From NCBI GenBank assembly GCA_902790675.1, contig CADASU010000001.1, positions 62,001 to 126,000 on the forward strand: DNA of 64,000 bases, read 5' to 3'. The notes under the pieces are model-generated. The model saw nothing but the letters and a program-made list of their open reading frames with translations, made no database searches and was not told the origin of the DNA. Shown one piece after another: positions 54,134-64,000 of the stretch (within the stretch, counting starts at the first letter, position 1; the number at the start of each line of letters is the position of its first letter). Both the position numbers and the translations under genes were made by a program. Source of the DNA: Oscillospiraceae bacterium. GTDB lineage: Bacteria > Bacillota > Clostridia > Oscillospirales > Ruminococcaceae.

Positions 54134-55396
54134 TTAAATTTCAAAAACCAATTTACCAGCACAAAAAGTTTTAACAACTTTCCCTTTAAGTCGCATTCCT
54201 TTAAATGCAGAATTTCTGCCCTTAGAATAAAATTTTTCTGGATCCACAATCCACTCCTTATTTAAATCAACCAATGCTATATCTGCAGGCATTTCTTCAG
54301 AAATTTCTCCACCATTTATTTTTAAAATCTTGCTAGGATTACTCGCCATAAGTTTAACAATCTGCATTAAATTCATTTTGTTAGTATGATAAAAATGCGT
54401 CAAAACACAAGCCAACGATGTTTCTAATCCAACAACTCCATTAGGCGCACTTAAAAAATCTTCCTTTTCAGAAACACTATGAGGAGCATGATCTGTAGCA
54501 ATACAGTCTATTGTTCCATCCATAATTGCTTGCTCTATTGCCACTCTATCTTCTTCTGTCCTAAGTGGTGGATTCATTCTATAATCTGCATCTTTACTAA
54601 GTAACTTATCTTCAGTTAACATAAAATAATGCGGACAAGTTTCAGCAGTCACTCTAACGCCTCTGCGCTTAGCATCTCGTATTATATTCACACTACCAAC
54701 TGTGCTAACATGAGCTATATGTATTCCACAGTCTGTTGCAGCCGCAATTGCAATTTCACGTGCTGTAATCGAGTCCTCACTAGCTCTATCTATTCCTTTA
54801 ACTCCAAGTTTTTTGCTAACTGTTCCATTGTTAATTATTCCTCCATCAACAATGTCTAAATCCTCACAATGAGAAATTATTGGAACTTTAAGCCTATTAG
54901 TTTCCAGCATTGCGTGTTTAAGCAAATTTGCATTTTCAACTGGCCTTCCATCATCCGAAAATCCCACAGCTCCTTTTGAAACCAAATTCCCAAAATTCAC
55001 CAATTCTTTTCCGTCTAAACCTTTAGTTATTGCCGCAATAGGATATACTTTAACTTTTGACTTTTTCGATTTATCCTTTATGTAAGAAATAATTTTCTCG
55101 CAATCAATAGTTGGAGATGTGTTTGGCATACAAGCAACTGACGTTATTCCGCCGGCTGCCGCCGCATTACAACCAGTTTCAATATCTTCCTTATAACAAA
55201 AACCGGGATCTCGAAAATGAACATGCATATCAACAAGGCCAGGAACAACCGCTAGCCCTGTAGCATCAATAATTTTAACATTTTCACAGGATAAATCTTG
55301 CCCAACTTTTTTAACAATACCATCTCGTATTAAAATATCTGAAACTTTTACCATGTCATTAAAAACAACATTTCCACCTTTTATTAAAAAACCCAT
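54134..55396 (-). CDS. pyrC: Dihydroorotase
   Basis: 420 residues, class I. VDMHVHFRDPGF (metal ligands HxH), GGITSVACMPNTSPTID, SHCEDLDIVDGG, HIAHVST and DCIATDHAPHSVSEKE (Asp) are intact. ATG at 55396 with GGGGG upstream; six further residues from a GTG are possible. It follows pyrR by about 45 bases; pyrB, which usually stands between them, is absent. Confidence 0.95.
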   Translation of the reverse strand: MGFLIKGGNVVFNDMVKVSDILIRDGIVKKVGQDLSCENVKIIDATGLAVVPGLVDMHVHFRDPGFCYKEDIETGCNAAAAGGITSVACMPNTSPTIDCEKIISYIKDKSKKSKVKVYPIAAITKGLDGKELVNFGNLVSKGAVGFSDDGRPVENANLLKHAMLETNRLKVPIISHCEDLDIVDGGIINNGTVSKKLGVKGIDRASEDSITAREIAIAAATDCGIHIAHVSTVGSVNIIRDAKRRGVRVTAETCPHYFMLTEDKLLSKDADYRMNPPLRTEEDRVAIEQAIMDGTIDCIATDHAPHSVSEKEDFLSAPNGVVGLETSLACVLTHFYHTNKMNLMQIVKLMASNPSKILKINGGEISEEMPADIALVDLNKEWIVDPEKFYSKGRNSAFKGMRLKGKVVKTFCAGKLVFEI

Positions 55397-55441
55397 ACAA
55401 ACCCCCAATAACACTAATTTATTAAAATATTCAAAAACCGA

Positions 55442-56005
55442 TTAACTAATATCATTGGAAACATCCAAAATAAAAACTCTATCAAACCCATCTCTTTCAA
55501 AAACTTCAACTTCAATAGCTTCATTTTGAGAAGTTGGAACATTTTTGCCAACATAATCTGGACGTATAGGAACCTCTCTATGTCCTCTGTCAATTAAAAC
55601 GGCAAGCTGTATGTTTTTAGGCCGCTCTCTGTTCATAATGCCTTCAATTGCAGCACAAACACTTCGCCCTGTAAACATAACGTCATCTACTAAAACAATC
55701 GATTTGTTATTGTATGAAAAATCAATTTTAGTCATATCTTTATGACCTTGAGAAGGCTTCTTATCATCTCTATAATTAGCTATATCAATAACTCCCATAT
55801 TAATATCTTTAGCCTCCAATTTACTAATTTTTTGCTTTATTCTTTCAGCAATCTCGCAACCTCTTCTGTATATTCCAATTAAAACAACATCTCTAACCCC
55901 ACGATTTTTTTCAATGATTTGATAGGTCATACGAGTAATTGCTCTATCCATAGCAAATTTATCCATGATTTCAACTTTCCTTAATTTATGACAGGCCTTA
56001 CTCAC
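55442..56005 (-). CDS. pyrR: PyrR bifunctional regulator / uracil phosphoribosyltransferase
   Basis: 187 residues. RNA-binding attenuation regulator of the pyr operon. AITRMTYQIIEKNRG, VLIGIYRRGCEIAERI and the PRPP loop IVLVDDVMFTGRSVCAAIE are signatures. The N-terminal extension (about 13 residues before MDKFAMDRAI) is longer than usual. GTG start at 56005 with AAGGAGG. Its own leader carries the PyrR target and terminator. Confidence 0.95.
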   Translation of the reverse strand: MSKACHKLRKVEIMDKFAMDRAITRMTYQIIEKNRGVRDVVLIGIYRRGCEIAERIKQKISKLEAKDINMGVIDIANYRDDKKPSQGHKDMTKIDFSYNNKSIVLVDDVMFTGRSVCAAIEGIMNRERPKNIQLAVLIDRGHREVPIRPDYVGKNVPTSQNEAIEVEVFERDGFDRVFILDVSNDIS

Positions 56006-56050
56006 AAGCTATTCCTCCTTACATAAAAAACACACAATAAAATATAACTT

Positions 56051-56082
56051 AAAAAAGCCAAACTGACACAAAACAGTTCGGC
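56051..56082 (-). terminator. Attenuation terminator of the pyr operon
   Basis: On the minus strand, GCCGAACTG pairs with CAGTTTGGC (one mismatch) and is followed by TTTTTT. It lies between the PyrR target and pyrR, so it is the regulated terminator. Confidence 0.85.
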
Positions 56083-56176
56083 AAAAATTACAAATAAAAA
56101 ATATTAGAGAAATATCAAATAAAAATATATAATTCACTCAAGCTCCAAAATATCTCCAATTAAAAAAATTATTTAA

Positions 56177-56203
56177 CCGCCTTTCTAACCTCTCTGGATT
56201 AGA
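56177..56203 (-). promoter_or_regulatory. PyrR-binding anti-antiterminator
   Basis: The minus strand reads TAATCCAGAGAGGTTAG followed by AAAGGCGG. TCCAGAGAGG is the conserved PyrR binding loop sequence. It lies about 95 bases upstream of the terminator and within the leader of the pyr promoter at 56229-56257. Confidence 0.85.
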
Positions 56204-56228
56204 TTAAAAACGTTTTGTATATGCCCAT

Positions 56229-56257
56229 ATTATATACTAATAACAAAAATTTGTCTA
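56229..56257 (-). promoter_or_regulatory. Promoter of the pyr operon
   Basis: On the minus strand, TAGACA (56252-56257), a 17-base spacer and TATAAT (56229-56234). The leader to pyrR is about 215 bases. Confidence 0.75.
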
Positions 56258-56299
56258 GTATCATTTTCAATATATTTTGTAATAATTTTAAAAAAATTC

Positions 56300-56328
56300 T
56301 TGATATACTTGTCTATTGTTGTTAAAAT
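56300..56328 (+). promoter_or_regulatory. Promoter of the ECF S component gene
   Basis: TTGATA (56300-56305), 17 bases, TAAAAT (56323-56328), back to back with the pyr promoter. Confidence 0.55.
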
Positions 56329-56388
56329 TATATCTATAGATTTAAAATTATGAATTAATTTAATATAATAACATATTGAGGAATTTCT

Positions 56389-57072
56389 ATGTCTAAAATT
56401 AAAAATTTTAATCATTCAAATAATCAATTCAACAACACCATAAATGAAAAAACAAAAAAATTGTTTTTGATGCTATCACTAACTGGATTAATGATGATAT
56501 TTTATCTATGTGATCTTAATAGAGTGCCTATACCAAACTCATGCGAAAGATATTCTTTATTACAAATACCAGTAATAATAGGAGCCTGTGTGGGCGGTCC
56601 AACTAGTGGTTTAATATTAAGCGTAATATATGGATTAATAGACGTGATATATGCCAGTTTTTCTGTGGAACTTACTGACATTTTAACCTCTCCTTTTGCT
56701 ACATCTGTTATGGACCGTTACTATATACATGGAAGTTTTTTTTCACTAATTATGTGTTTTCTTCCAAAAATATTTCTAGCTTTATTTGCTAGTTTAATGT
56801 TTAAATACTTAAAAAATTATTGTAATAGTATTGGTCAGTTAATTATGCCAGCTGCATGTACATGTTTAGCTATATTATTTGCTTTTTTTACGTATATTGC
56901 TTTGTTTAATTTAGTTTTTGTAAATTATTTATCATATCTCCCTAATATTGAAAAATTTATTAATATTGTAAATTCAGCTTCTACATACGCGTTTATTCAA
57001 AAATTAGTAATCAACTTAATTATAGACCCCATTGCAATTTTTACATTAAGAAATGTAGCTCATTTTGATTAG
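56389..57072 (+). CDS. ECF transporter S component (substrate unknown)
   Basis: 227 residues, six likely membrane segments after a cytosolic N-terminus of about 25 residues. The layout (VPIPNSCERYSLLQIPVIIGACVGGPTSGLILSVIYGLIDVIY) is that of group II S components, which pair with a shared EcfA-EcfT module encoded elsewhere. The substrate cannot be read from sequence. It is divergent from the pyr operon and shares its promoter region, which makes a nucleobase or a vitamin plausible (inference). GAGGAAT upstream of the ATG. Confidence 0.75.
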   Translation: MSKIKNFNHSNNQFNNTINEKTKKLFLMLSLTGLMMIFYLCDLNRVPIPNSCERYSLLQIPVIIGACVGGPTSGLILSVIYGLIDVIYASFSVELTDILTSPFATSVMDRYYIHGSFFSLIMCFLPKIFLALFASLMFKYLKNYCNSIGQLIMPAACTCLAILFAFFTYIALFNLVFVNYLSYLPNIEKFINIVNSASTYAFIQKLVINLIIDPIAIFTLRNVAHFD

Positions 57073-57111
57073 TTTTTATAATCAGCACATCAATCTACGA
57101 AGGAAATCCTT

Positions 57112-58059
57112 ATGACAAATCCATTTATATATTCTAATGATAACAAACGCTATAAAACTTGGAATTATTATTTAAAGCAAAAGTTTGGACAAAAAGTTTG
57201 CAAACTTCCAATTTCTGGTAATTTTACATGTCCTAATCGAGATGGAACTAAAGGTTTTAATGGATGTGTTTTTTGTTCCGGCATATCTCATGGTGAAAGC
57301 ATTGACAACAGCAAAATGCCAATAAATAAACAGTTAGATATGGGTAGATCAGTTTTATCGAAAAAATGGCCAAATTCCCTGTTTTTACCATATTTTTCAT
57401 ATAATTCTTCAACATATGGCAACTTAGCAAAAATAAAATCACTTTACGAAGAGGCGCTAAAATACAAAGATGCAGTTGGCCTGTGCGTTGCAACCAGAGC
57501 AGACTGCTTAAATGATGATATTTGTGAATATCTAGAAGAGCTAAACAACAGAACTAATCTTTATGTTGAAATCGGCCTTCAAACCATTCATGATAAAACT
57601 GCAAATCTATTAAACCGCCAGCACTCTTATAAAGAGTTTTTATATGGATATAATAAATTAGTTTCAAAAAACATTAAGGTTTGCATACACATTATAAACA
57701 GTCTTCCAGGAGAAACAAAACAAATGATGATTGAAACTGCAAGAACGATTTCAAAATTAAATCCATTTGCTATAAAAATCCACATGCTATATATTGCTAA
57801 AAAAACAATTTTAGCGAACTGGTATGAAAACGATCAATTTAAACTTATGTCTCGAGAAGAATATATAGAAACAGTATGTGATCAAATAGAAATTTTGTCG
57901 CCAGAAATTGTAATAGAAAGGTTAACTGGTGATTGCATAAAAGAAAATTTAATAGCTCCAATGTGGAGTTTAAAAAAAGTAACTATATTAAATGATATTG
58001 ACAAAGAATTAGTTAGACGAAATTCATTTCAGGGATGTAAATTAAAGCAGCACATTTAA
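57112..58059 (+). CDS. Radical SAM protein, YtqA (TIGR01212) family
   Basis: 315 residues. The iron-sulfur motif is ISGNFTCPNRDGTKGFNGCVFC, the usual spaced cysteines of this family. YLEELNNRTNLYVEIGLQT and VCIHIINSLPGETKQMM follow the standard TIM-barrel order. The C-terminal ERLTGDCIKENLIAPMW is conserved. Function is unknown, though a role in RNA or cofactor modification is presumed. It is 39 bases after the ECF gene. Confidence 0.9.
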   Translation: MTNPFIYSNDNKRYKTWNYYLKQKFGQKVCKLPISGNFTCPNRDGTKGFNGCVFCSGISHGESIDNSKMPINKQLDMGRSVLSKKWPNSLFLPYFSYNSSTYGNLAKIKSLYEEALKYKDAVGLCVATRADCLNDDICEYLEELNNRTNLYVEIGLQTIHDKTANLLNRQHSYKEFLYGYNKLVSKNIKVCIHIINSLPGETKQMMIETARTISKLNPFAIKIHMLYIAKKTILANWYENDQFKLMSREEYIETVCDQIEILSPEIVIERLTGDCIKENLIAPMWSLKKVTILNDIDKELVRRNSFQGCKLKQHI

Positions 58060-58079
58060 CTAACGGAGTTTTTTCAATT

Positions 58080-58865
58080 ATGAAACAATTTATTTTAAAA
58101 AATTGGAGCAATGAAAAATATTCTTTACTACAAAAATGGCTTAATGACAATTTAAATTTAAAATATAAACAATTTCAGCAAAAAATTGTTAAAACAAAGT
58201 ATCCTATAATTGGCGTAAAAATCCCAACAATTCGAAAAATTGCAAGCTATATTTTAAAAGGAAATGCTGAAAGTTTTTTAAAGGTTTGCAAAAATGAAAG
58301 TTTTGAAGAGATAGTTTTAAAGGGAATTGTTATTTCAAAACTAAATATTAATTTTAAGCAACGTGTAGAAATTTTTGAGCAATATATAAATTTAATCGAT
58401 AATTGGGCTGTTTGCGACATAGTTACAGGCTCAATGAAAGAATTTTCAAAAAATAAAACATATGGATATGAATATATACTAATGTGTATACACTCCGATA
58501 ATTTGTGGAAAATTCGAGTAGGAATAGTTGCTTTAATATCATTTTATGTTGATGAAAAATACGTTAACAAAATATTAGATCACTGCAAATATATTTCGAA
58601 CAGATTTTCAATAATTAAAACATCAAAAAAATCTAATTCATCTCACTATTATGTTAAAATGGCCAATGCTTGGCTAATATCAGTATGCTTTGCAAAATTT
58701 CCAACAATAACCAAGACTTTTTTAGAAACTAACAGTCTTGACGATGAAACATTTAAAATGTCTATGCAGAAAATCATGGACTCTCATCGAGTCTCAGTCG
58801 AAGATAAATTATATGTAAAACAATTAAGACAATTACATAATAATGTAAAACAGTGCAAGCAATAG
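58080..58865 (+). CDS. AlkD-like DNA alkylation repair protein
   Basis: 261 residues made of HEAT-like helical repeats. QFQQKIVKTKYPIIGVKIPTIRKIA and DNWAVCDIVTGSM are signatures, and YYVKMANAWLISVCFAKF contains the Trp pocket typical of the family. AlkD removes bulky or cationic alkyl bases. The final residues overlap the convergent gene at 58833-59234 by 33 bases. Confidence 0.85.
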   Translation: MKQFILKNWSNEKYSLLQKWLNDNLNLKYKQFQQKIVKTKYPIIGVKIPTIRKIASYILKGNAESFLKVCKNESFEEIVLKGIVISKLNINFKQRVEIFEQYINLIDNWAVCDIVTGSMKEFSKNKTYGYEYILMCIHSDNLWKIRVGIVALISFYVDEKYVNKILDHCKYISNRFSIIKTSKKSNSSHYYVKMANAWLISVCFAKFPTITKTFLETNSLDDETFKMSMQKIMDSHRVSVEDKLYVKQLRQLHNNVKQCKQ

Positions 58866-59234
58866 CCCATTATCGCATTCTTGCCCTTGAAGCATGAGAA
58901 TCAAAAACAACAAAAATATTCTATCACTTTCCATATCTGGTAATATATTTTTTATTAAAGACGAAAACATATTTTTCTCACTTTTCACATTAATGTTTTT
59001 TTCTTTTTTTATTTTATTTGAAAAATTATTAATTCCATACTCTGAAATATTATTTTCTCTAAAACTACTATTTACATTATCGTTTTTCGGATTTTTTTCC
59101 TCGAAATTATCATATATATTAAACATTTGATTCTGACTCACCTTTTGTTTTGCTTTTTTTTGCATCTCACGTACTCTTTTTAGTGCATCTTCCTGCATAG
59201 CCGCAATGTTGTCCTGTGAGTAAACACCAGCCAT
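58833..59234 (-). CDS. Small clostridial protein with hydrophobic C-terminus
   Basis: 133 residues. ATG at 59234 with GAGGTG. The N-terminal third is charged and helical (DALKRVREMQKKAKQKVS), followed by an asparagine/lysine-rich linker and a hydrophobic C-terminus DRIFLLFLILMLQGQECDNGLLLALFYIIM. Proteins with this LLALxYxLx ending are frequent in spore-forming clostridia and lack a function. The 3' end overlaps alkD by 33 bases. Confidence 0.7.
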   Translation of the reverse strand: MAGVYSQDNIAAMQEDALKRVREMQKKAKQKVSQNQMFNIYDNFEEKNPKNDNVNSSFRENNISEYGINNFSNKIKKEKNINVKSEKNMFSSLIKNILPDMESDRIFLLFLILMLQGQECDNGLLLALFYIIM

Positions 59235-59384
59235 TATTAAATTCACCTCTATCTTCGCAAAATCAAGATATATCCATAATATGCATATAGAAATAATCCT
59301 GTGAATAAAATATACCGTAATGTTTTATGGATAGTTTTTGTATTTGTGCATATTTACTAAAATAATATTTTTTTTATTAAGCAC

Positions 59385-59413
59385 TTGATTTTTTCCCCTA
59401 TATGCAGTAAAAT
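59385..59413 (+). promoter_or_regulatory. Promoter of groES-groEL
   Basis: TTGATT (59385-59390), 17 bases, TAAAAT (59408-59413), directly before the CIRCE element. Confidence 0.75.
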
Positions 59414-59424
59414 TAGAAATGGAT

Positions 59425-59451
59425 TTAGCATTCTAACTCTTAGAGTGCTAA
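59425..59451. promoter_or_regulatory. CIRCE element (HrcA operator)
   Basis: TTAGCATTC-N9-GAGTGCTAA. Consensus is TTAGCACTC-N9-GAGTGCTAA, so only one base of 18 differs. It predicts HrcA repression and heat-shock induction of groES-groEL. Confidence 0.95.
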
Positions 59452-59456
59452 ATTGA

Positions 59457-59774
<318 letters not shown>

Positions 59775-59828
59775 AAATATATCTTTTAAATTTTATTATT
59801 AACATATACATATATTTGGAGGTTTTGA

Positions 59829-61457
<1,629 letters not shown>

Positions 61458-61470
61458 TAAAACGAAAAAT

Positions 61471-61505
61471 AAAAAGCAATCTGAATTGTGCAGATTGCTT
61501 TTTTG
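61471..61505 (+). terminator. Terminator of groES-groEL
   Basis: AAAAAGCAATCTG and CAGATTGCTTTTT pair perfectly over 13 bases with a seven-base loop. Confidence 0.9.
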
Positions 61506-61527
61506 TATGTGTGACTATCATAGTAAA

Positions 61528-61567
61528 AATAAAGCAGCCAAATAATATTTAGCCGCTTTATTTTTTT
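61528..61567 (-). terminator. Terminator of asnB
   Basis: AAATAAAGC (61528-61536) and GCTTTATTT (61555-61563) pair, flanked by A and T runs, four bases past the asnB stop on the minus strand. Confidence 0.7.
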
Positions 61568-61570
61568 ACT

Positions 61571-63388
61571 TTAAAAAAATTGTCTATACCAAACTATAAA
61601 TGTATATATTGTCCAAATTTTTCGAGAATTATCTTTTTTGCCGTTTTTGTGGTTTTCAAGCAATTTTAAAATTTCACTAACATTAAAAAATTCAGAAGCC
61701 TCTTCTGATTTAAAGGCTTTTCGAACAATATTGTAATATTTATCCGTTTTAAGCCAAACTCTTATAGGAACAGGAAAACCTAATTTTTTCTTGTCTGCAA
61801 CTTGCTTCGGCATTCGTCTTAAAGCAGCTCTTCGTAAAGCAAATTTTGTGTTTTCTCTATTAACCCTAAATTTTAGCGGTATTTTTCTAGAAACTTCAAC
61901 AACCTTTTTATCTAAAAAAGGAACTCGCAGTTCTAACGAATTTGCCATACTCATCCTATCTGCTTTAAGTAAAATATCTCCAACCATCCACATATTCAAA
62001 TCTATAAACTGCATTTTTGTAACATCATCTTTATTCTTAACCATATCATAAAAAGGCTTACATACTTTATCCGCAGACGAAGCATAAACTGGATGTTTCA
62101 AAATTTTCTCTCGTTCACGTTTTTTGAACATGTATGCATTTCCAATAAAACGCTCTTCAACCTTTTGCCCTCTACGAATAAAATAATTAATTCCTCGCCG
62201 CTCTCCAAACAATGATAAAAATTTCGCAACCAACTTTCTTATTCCATAAGGAATTTTTTCATATAAAGCATTTTCTACAGGATCTTTATAGACATTATAT
62301 CCACCAAACAGTTCATCTGCTCCTTCTCCAGAGAGGACAACTTTAACATGCTCAGAAGCTATCTTACATACAAAATACAAAGCAACAGCAGCAGGATCGG
62401 CCAAAGGCTCATCCATATGATATTGTATTTTAGCAAAATTATCCCAAAATTCTTCTGGCGAAATAATTTTATTAATGTTTTTTACACCAATATATTTAGA
62501 CAATTCCTTAGCATAATCAATTTCATTATACTTGTGTTGTTCAAAGCCTACCGTAAAAGTTTTATCTACATTTGCAGAACAAGCAACATAGCTAGAATCT
62601 ACCCCAGAAGATAAAAAGGAGCCAACTTCAACATCTGAAATTTTATGCGCCTCAACAGAGTCATCAAAAACACGCTCAATTTCGTCCGCCCACTCTTCAA
62701 GTTGCTTTCCACCTTCTTCCTCAAAATTAACCATCCAATAACGACTAATTTCTAATTTTTCATTTTCATAGACAAAATAATGAGCAGGAGGCAATTTATA
62801 AACTCCCCTAAAAAATGTTTCACAACAAGGCGAATATTGAAAAGATAGATAATTTTCCAAAGCTTCTCTATTTAATTCTTTTTTGAAAGATGGATGCTTT
62901 AAAAAGCTTTTGATTTCGGAGCCAAAAATAAAGCTGCCTTCCATCTTTGCATAATGCAAAGGCTTTATTCCAAACATATCTCTAGCACCAAAGATACGAC
63001 TATTATTTTTATCCCATATTATAAACGCAAACATCCCACGTAATTCTTTAACAAAATCATAACCAAATTCTTCGTAAGCATGCAGCAAAACTTCACTATC
63101 AGATTGATTAGAAAAATCGTGTCCCCTCTTTACTAAAACATCACGAAGTTCACGTGAATTATATATTTCTCCATTAAACACTAAAACCAATGATTTGTCT
63201 TCATTAAACATAGGTTGATTTCCAAATTCCAAGTCTATTATAGAAAGTCTTCTAAACCCCAAAGCTACAAAATCATCAATATATTCACCACTAGAATCAG
63301 GTCCTCTATGAATTATAGTGTCCATCATTTTGTGCAAAGTTTCCTCAGTTTGCTTAATATTATTGGTAAACCCAACAAAGCCACACAT
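61571..63388 (-). CDS. asnB: Asparagine synthase (glutamine-hydrolysing)
   Basis: 605 residues. Class II amidotransferase start MCGFVGFTNN (Cys2 nucleophile after Met removal), then the N-terminal glutaminase domain, and the synthetase domain with SSGVDSSYVACSAN (PP-loop SGGxDS) and VVLSGEGADELFGGYNVYK. The longest open frame adds six residues; the true start must be ATG 63388 because the protein begins MCGF. Single gene. Confidence 0.96.
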   Translation of the reverse strand: MCGFVGFTNNIKQTEETLHKMMDTIIHRGPDSSGEYIDDFVALGFRRLSIIDLEFGNQPMFNEDKSLVLVFNGEIYNSRELRDVLVKRGHDFSNQSDSEVLLHAYEEFGYDFVKELRGMFAFIIWDKNNSRIFGARDMFGIKPLHYAKMEGSFIFGSEIKSFLKHPSFKKELNREALENYLSFQYSPCCETFFRGVYKLPPAHYFVYENEKLEISRYWMVNFEEEGGKQLEEWADEIERVFDDSVEAHKISDVEVGSFLSSGVDSSYVACSANVDKTFTVGFEQHKYNEIDYAKELSKYIGVKNINKIISPEEFWDNFAKIQYHMDEPLADPAAVALYFVCKIASEHVKVVLSGEGADELFGGYNVYKDPVENALYEKIPYGIRKLVAKFLSLFGERRGINYFIRRGQKVEERFIGNAYMFKKREREKILKHPVYASSADKVCKPFYDMVKNKDDVTKMQFIDLNMWMVGDILLKADRMSMANSLELRVPFLDKKVVEVSRKIPLKFRVNRENTKFALRRAALRRMPKQVADKKKLGFPVPIRVWLKTDKYYNIVRKAFKSEEASEFFNVSEILKLLENHKNGKKDNSRKIWTIYTFIVWYRQFF

Positions 63389-63592
63389 ATTCAAACCTCT
63401 TTTCAACTATTTTAATACACTATCCGAGATAGTATATCATAAAAATCCATCCTATTCAAGAAACATCAAGCAATAGTTCATAGTTTCATAGTAATGATAT
63501 AGTCGCCTATCCAAATAAGTAATAAATATTAAATTTTAACACGTTACAAAAATTTTCGCAATATTTGTTAATTATTTTTTTACTAGTATTAT

Positions 63593-63621
63593 TTGCAAAT
63601 TAATGTGTTTTGAGGTATAAT
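63593..63621 (+). promoter_or_regulatory. Promoter of recJ
   Basis: TTGCAA (63593-63598), 17 bases, TATAAT (63616-63621), about 37 bases before the ATG. The 270-base gap between asnB and recJ otherwise shows nothing. Confidence 0.75.
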
Positions 63622-63658
63622 TTAGTATATGTATTGCGTTTTTGGGAGGAAATTTAAA

Positions 63659-64000
63659 ATGAGTTTAACCCGGTGGGTATTTAGAAAAGAAAATGAACAA
63701 AGAGTAGAAGAATTTAAAGCTAAATTTGGCTTGGGAGATTTGGTTGCTAGAGTTTTGTCGGCTAGAAATTTAACATGTGATCAATATCAAAATATATTTT
63801 CTTGTGAAAATATTGAAGATCCTTTTGTTTTGAAAGATATGGAAAAAGCTGTTAATAGAATAAATAATGCTGTTAAAAACAACGAAAAAATTGCAGTATA
63901 TGGAGATTATGACTGCGATGGAATATGCTCGACAGCAATATTATATAAATATCTAGTGTCTGTGGGCGCAAATGTCATCGAATATATTCCAGAACGTGCT
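63659..64000 (+). CDS. recJ: Single-stranded-DNA exonuclease RecJ (partial, N-terminal 114 codons)
   Basis: The frame opens at ATG 63659 with GGGAGG nine bases upstream and runs off the right edge. WVFRKENEQRVEEFKAKFGLGDLVARVLSARN is the usual RecJ start, and AVYGDYDCDGICSTAILY is DHH motif I (DYDCDG). It acts 5' to 3' in recombination and mismatch repair. Nothing odd in the part seen. Confidence 0.93.
   Translation, partial: MSLTRWVFRKENEQRVEEFKAKFGLGDLVARVLSARNLTCDQYQNIFSCENIEDPFVLKDMEKAVNRINNAVKNNEKIAVYGDYDCDGICSTAILYKYLVSVGANVIEYIPERA

Overview
The window is a gene-dense, AT-rich (about 30% G+C by eye) chromosome segment of a spore-forming, low-GC Gram-positive bacterium. It is most likely a clostridium, possibly of the Oscillospirales, and possibly host-associated with a compact genome. 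The grounds are spoVAC-spoVAD-spoVAE, gpr, spoIIP and a SpoVB-type flippase; strong AGGAGG-type ribosome binding sites with GTG/TTG starts; TTGACA-17-TATAAT promoters; a PyrR attenuator; and a CIRCE-controlled groES-groEL pair. The lineage below class level is inference. I see no rRNA, tRNA, insertion sequence or CRISPR array.

Layout. 1-7.8 kb is the least ordinary part. It holds a membrane protein with a P-type ATPase fold whose catalytic motifs are all replaced, rlmB, a 600-base gap with repeated 9-mers, a divergent XRE repressor / small protein / sigma-like module with a promoter and operator-like palindrome, a Pmp-like beta-helix protein, and a HisG-like protein with an eroded active site paired with HisZ. 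7.8-12.5 kb has a TM2 protein, rpsI-rplM, hinT and alaS. 12.6-20.2 kb is the leftward type II fatty acid operon fabH-fabG-fabF-accB-fabZ-accC-accD-accA-acpP, with no enoyl-ACP reductase. fabD-aroE-aroK run divergently from it and meet spoVAE-AD-AC tail to tail.

25-35 kb carries purA, upp, rpiB, tsaB-tsaE, fhs, then rodA-rsmD-coaD with a coiled-coil gene, and an UbiB-family kinase with a phasin-like partner. 35-46 kb is rich in envelope and spore genes: a SpoVB flippase, a DacF-type carboxypeptidase, a metallophosphoesterase-like protein with lost ligands, alr, rpsT, gpr-spoIIP-M23 peptidase, birA, yfcE and two small conserved helical proteins. 46-56 kb is the pyrimidine operon pyrR-pyrC-pyrF-carA-carB-pyrK-pyrD, followed by ruvX. 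It has a PyrR attenuator but no pyrB or pyrE, and carB has a tandem internal duplication plus a long insertion. 56-64 kb has an ECF S component, a radical SAM protein, an AlkD-like protein, a spore-former small protein, groES-groEL, asnB and the start of recJ.

A recurring theme is proteins that keep a fold but lose catalytic residues (P-type ATPase-like, HisG-like, metallophosphoesterase-like, and partly DacF). Another is compaction: tail-to-tail coding overlaps, and bidirectional terminators built from the ends of coding regions. Starts were chosen by Shine-Dalgarno spacing and homology, which shortened several naive ORFs and extended coaD to an ATT start.
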